A stretch of DNA of 19,532 bases, taken from contig DATHDF010000071.1 of assembly GCA_035319185.1 (NCBI GenBank), positions 1 to 19,532 of the forward strand, given 5' to 3'. The notes beneath the pieces are model-generated. The model did not search any database, was not told where the DNA came from, and worked only from the letters and a program-made list of their open reading frames with translations. Positions 14,807 to 19,532 of this stretch are shown here, piece by piece. The first letter of the stretch is position 1; each line of letters begins with the position of its first letter. Origin of the DNA: Fen-1308 sp035319185. GTDB lineage: Bacteria; Nitrospirota; Thermodesulfovibrionia; Thermodesulfovibrionales; Dissulfurispiraceae. A program made the translations under genes and the position numbers.

Positions 14807-15817
14807 CTAGGCACTTCCCAGCGGCAGATAAGCCCTGGGGTTCAGATCAATGCCTGCCCGCTCTCCGGCCATAAGATGGTGGAAACCGGCGGCAGCTATC
14901 ATCGCCGCATTGTCCGTGCATAGACCATGTGAAGGCAGAAACAGCTCAATCTCCCTTTCGGCGGCCATCCTTTCCATCCGGGTTCTCAGAGCGCCATTGG
15001 CAGCAACTCCGCCCGACATCGTCACCCGCCTGACGCCTTTTTTGATTATAGCCCATTCTACCTTTCTTACCAGCACATCCACAACTGCAGCCTGAAACGA
15101 GGCTGCGATGTCCCTGACGAACTGAGAGTCTGCGTTCACGCCGCTTTCGGCACGCACACGATTTCTCACCGCCGTCTTCAGGCCGCTGAAACTGAAATCG
15201 AACGACTCCGGGACATACGCCCTCGGGAATTGAAAGGCCCTTGGGTCGCCACCGGCAGCAAGCTTGTCGACGACCGGCCCGCCGGGATAGCCGAGCCCCA
15301 GCAGTTTCGATACCTTGTCGTATGCTTCACCGGCGGCGTCATCCCGGGTCCGCCCGAGTTCGATATATCTACCAAAAGCCTCTATCAGGTAGAGGCTGGT
15401 ATGCCCGCCGGATACAACCAGAGAGAGAAACGGGAATTCCGGCTTCCTGTCTTCGAGGAAGACCGAGAAGATATGGCCCTCGAGATGGTTCACCGCAACC
15501 AGGGGCAGTTTATGCGCATATGCCACTGCCTTTGCAAAGCCGCAACCCACAAGCAGCGACCCGATAAGTCCCGGCCCGTTACAGACAGCGAGCCCGTCCA
15601 GCTGCTCAAGCGGGATGCCGGCCCCATGAACCGCCTCATGCACAACCGGCCATATCATCTCAATGTGCCTTCTGGATGCAAGCTCCGGGACAATGCCGCC
15701 ATATTTCTTATGGATTTCGATCTGAGATGAAACGACATTAGAGATTATATTGCAGCCGTCGCCGACAATGGCTGCGGAGGTGTCGTCACAGGAGGTGTCA
15801 ATGCCCAGCACCACCAT
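14807..15817 (-). CDS. tsaD: tRNA N6-adenosine threonylcarbamoyltransferase TsaD
   Basis: TsaD transfers the threonylcarbamoyl group onto A37 of ANN-decoding tRNAs, completing t6A with TsaB and TsaE. The 336-residue protein has the family signature: GIDTSCDDTS (5-14), ELASRRH (45-51), metal-binding His111 and His115 in HLEGH, VSGGHT (135-140), AAGEAYDKVSKLLGLGYPGG (161-180), MSGGVAAN (267-274) and Asp302 in CTDNAAM. The ATG at 15817 is preferred because the conserved protein begins there; a GTG at 15832 would add five residues. The gene starts 28 bases after the ccsA stop, so it is likely translated from the cytochrome c maturation transcript. tsaB, tsaC and tsaE are not in the window. Confidence 0.96.
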   Translation of the reverse strand: MVVLGIDTSCDDTSAAIVGDGCNIISNVVSSQIEIHKKYGGIVPELASRRHIEMIWPVVHEAVHGAGIPLEQLDGLAVCNGPGLIGSLLVGCGFAKAVAYAHKLPLVAVNHLEGHIFSVFLEDRKPEFPFLSLVVSGGHTSLYLIEAFGRYIELGRTRDDAAGEAYDKVSKLLGLGYPGGPVVDKLAAGGDPRAFQFPRAYVPESFDFSFSGLKTAVRNRVRAESGVNADSQFVRDIAASFQAAVVDVLVRKVEWAIIKKGVRRVTMSGGVAANGALRTRMERMAAEREIELFLPSHGLCTDNAAMIAAAGFHHLMAGERAGIDLNPRAYLPLGSA

Positions 15818-15845
15818 TTCCCCGCCTTCCACCGCTATCCACTTC

Positions 15846-16934
15846 TTACTGCATGCTGCCGTACGAATGCAGGCCGCTCAGCAGCAGGTTCACACCAAGA
15901 TACGTGAAGATGGTGCAGGCAAAACCTATTACCGCCATCACGGCTATCTTGTTTCCTCTCCATCCCCTCATGTGCCTCGCATGGAGATAAAATGCATATA
16001 CAAACCATGTAATAAGGGACCATGTTTCCTTCGGGTCCCAACTCCAGTATTTGCCCCATGCCTGATCGGCCCATATGGCCCCGAAAATGAGCCCTCCAAG
16101 GGTAAAGACCGGGAAGCCCACAGCGATAGCCTTGTAAGTAAGATCGTCCAGAATTTCAGGCGTCAGCGAGAATGCAGCGATAACCTTCCTGAGGTGAAAC
16201 CCATATCTCCAGACAAGAAAAACAATGGCAAGAAAGGCAGCCGAGCTCACAGCCACGATGATGCCGGACCCGCTGCGAAATGTGGCCTTAAACATGTAAT
16301 TCTGTATAAAGGCCTGGGGCGTCTTAGCCGATATTTTCAAGGTCACGAAATCGATTCCCATTGCGATGAACGATACGATGAAGATGGCGAGGGTCACCGT
16401 CCAGAAGATGTAAGGGAAACTCTTTCTGTCTTCAGCGGTAATCGCAAGGTACATCAGCGCCGTAGCGCACGAAATGGCAAAAGCCGCGTACGATATAAAG
16501 CTCATTGTGACGTGGGCAAGAAGCCAGTTGCTCTGCAGCGCCGGGACAAGAGGCTGTATCTCCGTAGATACGCCTGCTATGCTGATAAACGCAAGTGTAA
16601 TGCCTGCTATCGGCGTGATAAATGCCCCGAACGATCTGGTCTTATATTTCCACTCGATCACCAAATATCCGAGTATCAGGCACCAAACGAAAAAAACCAG
16701 CGATTCATAAAGATTTGTAAGCGGTATTGCGCGCAATATTCCCATGCGCCCGATCTCGTAAAATTCTTTCCACCTAAGCCCGAATGCAACGGTCTGTGAA
16801 ACGAAGCCGACCACCGTTGCGGTTGTAGCAATCACGCCTACCGCTGAATTCTTGAACGCAAGATACGAGATATATGCGACCATCGCCAGAATATATACAA
16901 TCGTGGCAACGCCGAAAAAGAATGAACTGTCCAT
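15846..16934 (-). CDS. ccsA: Cytochrome c biogenesis protein CcsA/ResC (haem handling)
   Basis: This is a multi-pass inner-membrane protein of 362 residues, predicted to pair with ResB in system II cytochrome c maturation, moving haem outward and attaching it to CXXCH motifs. The WWD-type haem motif is present (WGKYWSWDPKETW, 293-305). Conserved histidines are His141 (LLAHVTMSFISYAAF), His318/His321 and His356 in the C-terminal LHSYG; PLTNLYES (71-78) is also typical. About eight hydrophobic segments can be seen. A clear ribosome binding site (GGAGGGTTTA) precedes the ATG at 16934. The gene follows resB by 28 bases. Its presence implies that the organism makes several c-type cytochromes for anaerobic or other respiration. 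Confidence 0.94.
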   Translation of the reverse strand: MDSSFFFGVATIVYILAMVAYISYLAFKNSAVGVIATTATVVGFVSQTVAFGLRWKEFYEIGRMGILRAIPLTNLYESLVFFVWCLILGYLVIEWKYKTRSFGAFITPIAGITLAFISIAGVSTEIQPLVPALQSNWLLAHVTMSFISYAAFAISCATALMYLAITAEDRKSFPYIFWTVTLAIFIVSFIAMGIDFVTLKISAKTPQAFIQNYMFKATFRSGSGIIVAVSSAAFLAIVFLVWRYGFHLRKVIAAFSLTPEILDDLTYKAIAVGFPVFTLGGLIFGAIWADQAWGKYWSWDPKETWSLITWFVYAFYLHARHMRGWRGNKIAVMAVIGFACTIFTYLGVNLLLSGLHSYGSMQ

Positions 16935-16962
16935 TAAACCCTCCGTAAAACTACGTGTAGCT

Positions 16963-18381
16963 CTAGGCCTTGTCCTGCAGATCCCTGACGAACCTGTCGA
17001 GTGTCCTGCCGAAGGCTATCCTGTTCTTGTTGATCGACGAGGCAATCGTTACCCTCGTTGAATTTTTCTCTTCACGCAGCCGCACCCATATCCTGGCATG
17101 GCTCATGAAAAAAGCGGCATAAAGCCCGCAGGCCATCACTATGCAACCCAGATATACGATCCAGACCCCGGGATCCTTGCGCACCTGCAAGCCAGTATAC
17201 TGAACTCCCCACAGGTCCCTGAACTCAACCGTACCGGCCTCGGTCTTCCATGTATCGGGGTATCTCTTCAAAATCCATTGCTTGAACTTGGGGTTCCCGG
17301 CCTCGGAAAACTGGACGAAGACCGCCGGATTGTTCATGGATTCGGCGTACGTGAAAAGCTTGCCGGACGGATCAACCCCGAGCGCCGGGCTGAAATCGGC
17401 CACCTCGCCCGTAAGATTGGTGCCCTGAACAGCAAAGGGTTCGCCAAACTTGACGGCAATGTCCTGCGTCTTGCCGCCTGAAGGGGTGATGCTGAATTTG
17501 AAAATAGCATCCCTGTTGGGCTCAAAGCCGAAGCTGGACTGATAAAAGGTGATACCTTTATATGTAAGAGGAGAATTCACCTCGATCTCCTTATTGAGCA
17601 CTTCCCTGCCGCCTTCGATGACGGTCAGCCGGCTCTTGTATTCCCTGGGCCTGTCGGAATCGGGATAGAATCCCACGTCGAAATCGTCACATCTCAGCTC
17701 GAACCCCAGCGGGACCTTCTGCCCATTGCTTTTATAAGCAACAGCCGACGTCGTGCCTTCGAGAAGATTCAAGCTTCCGTTGAATCCGAACTTCATGCCG
17801 ACAACTGCTCCAAACAGGATAAGCAATATACTGAGGTGGGTGACATAAACGCCTAGCCTGCTGTAGCGACCTTTCTCAGCGCAAATCTGGGTTGCGCCGC
17901 CCTCTTTCTTTATCTCTCCATGAAATCCGATCTTCTTCAGCACCTCGATTACCCTGGGCCCCGCCTTTTCTGCATTGCCCTTCACTACCGCTTCGTGTTT
18001 GGATGTGATGGCCTTGAACTGCTCCTCGCCAAGCGGAGAAATAGGTGTCTTGACGACTTTCAGGATCTTCGGAAGCCGGTCAATCGAGCAGATGACCAGG
18101 TTCGTAGCGAAGATGAATAGAAGCCCCATAAACCACCATGAACCGAACATATCGGTAAACCCTGTCGAATCGAGAAATCGATAGAGACCCGGCGCCACAG
18201 AGTCTCCGAAGAGCTTGGTCAGCAGCTTGATATTTCGCTCCGGTTCGGCCTGCTGTTCGATTACTGTTCCGACAATGGATGTGAGAGAGATTATCGTAAA
18301 GACAATAACAGCAAGCTTGACGGATGAGAATAAACTCCAGATCCTGTCAACAATACCCTGTCCTTCTTTGTTCTTATTCAA
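16963..18381 (-). CDS. resB: Cytochrome c biogenesis protein ResB
   Basis: ResB is the partner of CcsA in the system II haem lyase. The 472-residue protein shows the usual plan: membrane segments at about 20-41, 80-100, 175-198 (containing His182) and 404-426, with a large extracytoplasmic domain between the last two. The family motif PLTYKGITFYQSSFG is at 271-285. Two cysteines occur in or near membrane segments (Cys98 and Cys413) but I see no thioredoxin motif. The start is a TTG at 18381, supported by AGGAG (18392 to 18388) six bases upstream; no nearby ATG fits. It is the first gene of the resB-ccsA-tsaD group. The C-terminal 40 residues are basic and cytoplasmic. Confidence 0.93.
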   Translation of the reverse strand: MNKNKEGQGIVDRIWSLFSSVKLAVIVFTIISLTSIVGTVIEQQAEPERNIKLLTKLFGDSVAPGLYRFLDSTGFTDMFGSWWFMGLLFIFATNLVICSIDRLPKILKVVKTPISPLGEEQFKAITSKHEAVVKGNAEKAGPRVIEVLKKIGFHGEIKKEGGATQICAEKGRYSRLGVYVTHLSILLILFGAVVGMKFGFNGSLNLLEGTTSAVAYKSNGQKVPLGFELRCDDFDVGFYPDSDRPREYKSRLTVIEGGREVLNKEIEVNSPLTYKGITFYQSSFGFEPNRDAIFKFSITPSGGKTQDIAVKFGEPFAVQGTNLTGEVADFSPALGVDPSGKLFTYAESMNNPAVFVQFSEAGNPKFKQWILKRYPDTWKTEAGTVEFRDLWGVQYTGLQVRKDPGVWIVYLGCIVMACGLYAAFFMSHARIWVRLREEKNSTRVTIASSINKNRIAFGRTLDRFVRDLQDKA

Positions 18382-18536
18382 AACGCACTCCTTTTTCCCT
18401 GCAATTGTCTGTCAGCCTGTGAGCATAGACTGTCCGGGCTTGAAACGGAATGATAAGGATTGACACTTCACTTTAATGTTAACAAAAACAGCCTTATTCT
18501 TCAAACACAGAAGAAATAGCGATCTGAACAGGCGGC
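18382..18536. other. 155-bp intergenic region upstream of resB
   Basis: This AT-rich gap separates the resB start from the stop of the upstream kinase-like gene on the same strand. It holds the resB ribosome binding site (18388-18392). Minus-strand TTAACA and TATCAT elements near 18480 and 18453 are 21 bases apart, too far for a confident promoter. No terminator hairpin with a T-run is evident after the kinase-like gene, so read-through into resB is possible. Confidence 0.5.
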
Positions 18537-19532
18537 CTACGTGACTGGAGAAGATTCCCTATTTTCCTGAGCAGGGCTGCCCAGTGGGATGCCTATTGTG
18601 ACAAGCGTGCCCTTGTCGGGGATACTCTCAATTGCCATCTTCCCTTCAAGCATTTCAGCAGCAGCGCGCGCGACACAAAGTTCCAGGTGGGATGCGACAA
18701 AGACATCCCTCTTCATGATCTTGTCTGCAAGCGGCCGCTCCATTCCCGGTCCCGTATCAGAAACCGCGAAACAGAGGGATTCGGCACCTTCTTCAGACAA
18801 ACGGGCCGGCAACAGCGTCACCGTTCCAACATCAGTATGAAGTATCGATTCCCGCAAAAGTGAGGAATTGATAATCTTTACCAGCCGCCTGTCGACAGGC
18901 ATTGAAACAGCGGCCAACTCCTCAGGACAGTCTACAATCAATTCGACCTCTTTCCCCCCGATCAGAGAGCGGCACTGTTCCTCGGTCTCGGCAAGCAGTT
19001 CGCACAGTTTGAATTCTTTCCTGGAAGGACGTACATCGTCACCCTTAATGCGGACAAGATAGTTAAGATCGTCTATAGTGGCCGACAGGGCCCTGATCTC
19101 GTCTGCAGGATTGCCCGGCTTTCTGCTGCCATCGCCTGCATCGATGTCGCCGGCTATTGCTTCAAGGCGGTTCTTGATTTCAGCCGACATGCCGTCAATA
19201 AAAGCTGCCCTCGAACGTGCGGCTTCGGTTTCAGCGACATCCCTGGCCGCCGCCTTTTTCCTGCTCAGTCCAACAATCATCTGCGAAAAGCCCTCGGCAA
19301 GCAGTCTCAGTTCGCCTATATAGCCCTTGCGCAAATTAATACGCATGTCCTCTTCGGCTATGGATTGAGTTGCCTTCACAAGCCTCGCAAGCGGCTTTTC
19401 CAGGATCTTCGGGGCGATTATAAATATCTGCAGCAGGACCACCAGAACAATCAATGCTGCGAATGCCAGATACACCGTTGCCAGCGGCCTGAGCGGTTTG
19501 GCAGCCTCAGCTGCATCTAGTGTCGCTATAAG
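18537..19532 (-). CDS. Membrane HAMP protein resembling a histidine kinase, phospho-His lost (5' end outside window)
   Basis: The frame is open at the right edge, so the N terminus, probably with a sensor domain, is missing. The visible part has a membrane segment (coding positions about 19475-19415), a HAMP-like linker (about 19410-19290), a helical dimerisation-like region and a C-terminal HATPase_c-like domain. Where kinases have S-H-E-I-R-x-P-L, this protein reads SAEIKNRL; the histidine codon is GCT (Ala) at 19182-19184. In the ATPase domain the G1 box DTGPGM and the last glycine box (DKGTLVTIGIPL) are kept, but the N-box Asn aligns with Glu in LLRESILHT. It may bind ATP but should not autophosphorylate normally, and is best described as a probable pseudokinase. 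No response regulator is adjacent in view. Confidence 0.8.
   Translation of the reverse strand, partial: LIATLDAAEAAKPLRPLATVYLAFAALIVLVVLLQIFIIAPKILEKPLARLVKATQSIAEEDMRINLRKGYIGELRLLAEGFSQMIVGLSRKKAAARDVAETEAARSRAAFIDGMSAEIKNRLEAIAGDIDAGDGSRKPGNPADEIRALSATIDDLNYLVRIKGDDVRPSRKEFKLCELLAETEEQCRSLIGGKEVELIVDCPEELAAVSMPVDRRLVKIINSSLLRESILHTDVGTVTLLPARLSEEGAESLCFAVSDTGPGMERPLADKIMKRDVFVASHLELCVARAAAEMLEGKMAIESIPDKGTLVTIGIPLGSPAQENRESSPVT

Noticed and set aside
15750..16799. Long plus-strand open frame of 349 codons opposite tsaD and ccsA
   Set aside because: Its translation is rich in Cys, Arg, His and Lys with no domain, and it lies wholly antisense to two well-supported genes; it is a shadow of their codon usage.
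18453..18485. Minus-strand promoter for resB (TTAACA / TATCAT)
   Set aside because: The boxes are 21 bases apart, outside the usual 16-18 base spacing, so it was left as a note rather than a feature.

Overview
The window is ordinary bacterial chromosomal DNA, gene-dense and of moderate GC content. It holds 16 protein genes on both strands. I see no tRNA, rRNA, CRISPR array, insertion sequence or prophage gene, and no stretch above 300 bases lacks a gene. The gene set (ResB/CcsA-type cytochrome c maturation, a Slt-type lytic transglycosylase, ZapA with a ZapB-like coiled coil, HDOD, GGDEF, PilZ and CheV signalling proteins, glycogen branching enzyme) and strong GGAGG-type ribosome binding sites suggest a Gram-negative, probably anaerobic or respiratory bacterium of the deltaproteobacterial (Desulfobacterota) or Nitrospirota kind. 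This placement is inference from gene content only.

Layout. 1-1972 (+): the 3' part of secA, then a small PilZ protein. 2074-2550 (-): a cupin gene whose 5' end looks frameshifted. 2667-3635 (+): an orphan CheV (CheW plus receiver). 3632-6890 (-): glgB followed by a zinc alcohol dehydrogenase, whose stop overlaps the cheV stop tail to tail. 6987-10623 (+): aroC, slt-type lytic transglycosylase, zapB-like and zapA, closely packed and probably one operon. 10632-12689 (-): a c-di-GMP/HDOD signalling operon made of a small conserved domain protein, an HDOD protein and a pseudo-receiver GGDEF protein. 12852-14234 (+): a metallo-beta-lactamase/beta-CASP ribonuclease. 14268-18381 (-): resB, ccsA, tsaD and a YfcE-type phosphodiesterase, co-directional and closely spaced. 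18537-19532 (-): a membrane HAMP protein resembling a sensor histidine kinase but without the phospho-accepting histidine, cut by the window edge.

How the genes relate. Housekeeping functions (protein export, chorismate synthesis, tRNA t6A, cytochrome c assembly, cell-division ring assembly, murein turnover) alternate with signalling genes. PilZ, GGDEF, HDOD and CheV proteins all occur within about 11 kb, so c-di-GMP and chemotaxis-type regulation is well represented, but no kinase or methyl-accepting receptor is adjacent. Three gene pairs converge with 33 bases or fewer between stops, and one overlaps.

I found no convincing new multi-gene system. The points most worth a second look are the degenerate kinase, the apparent cupin frameshift, the pseudo-receiver GGDEF protein with its HDOD partner, the divergent control region with two palindromes at 12705-12766, and the possibly leaderless aroC.
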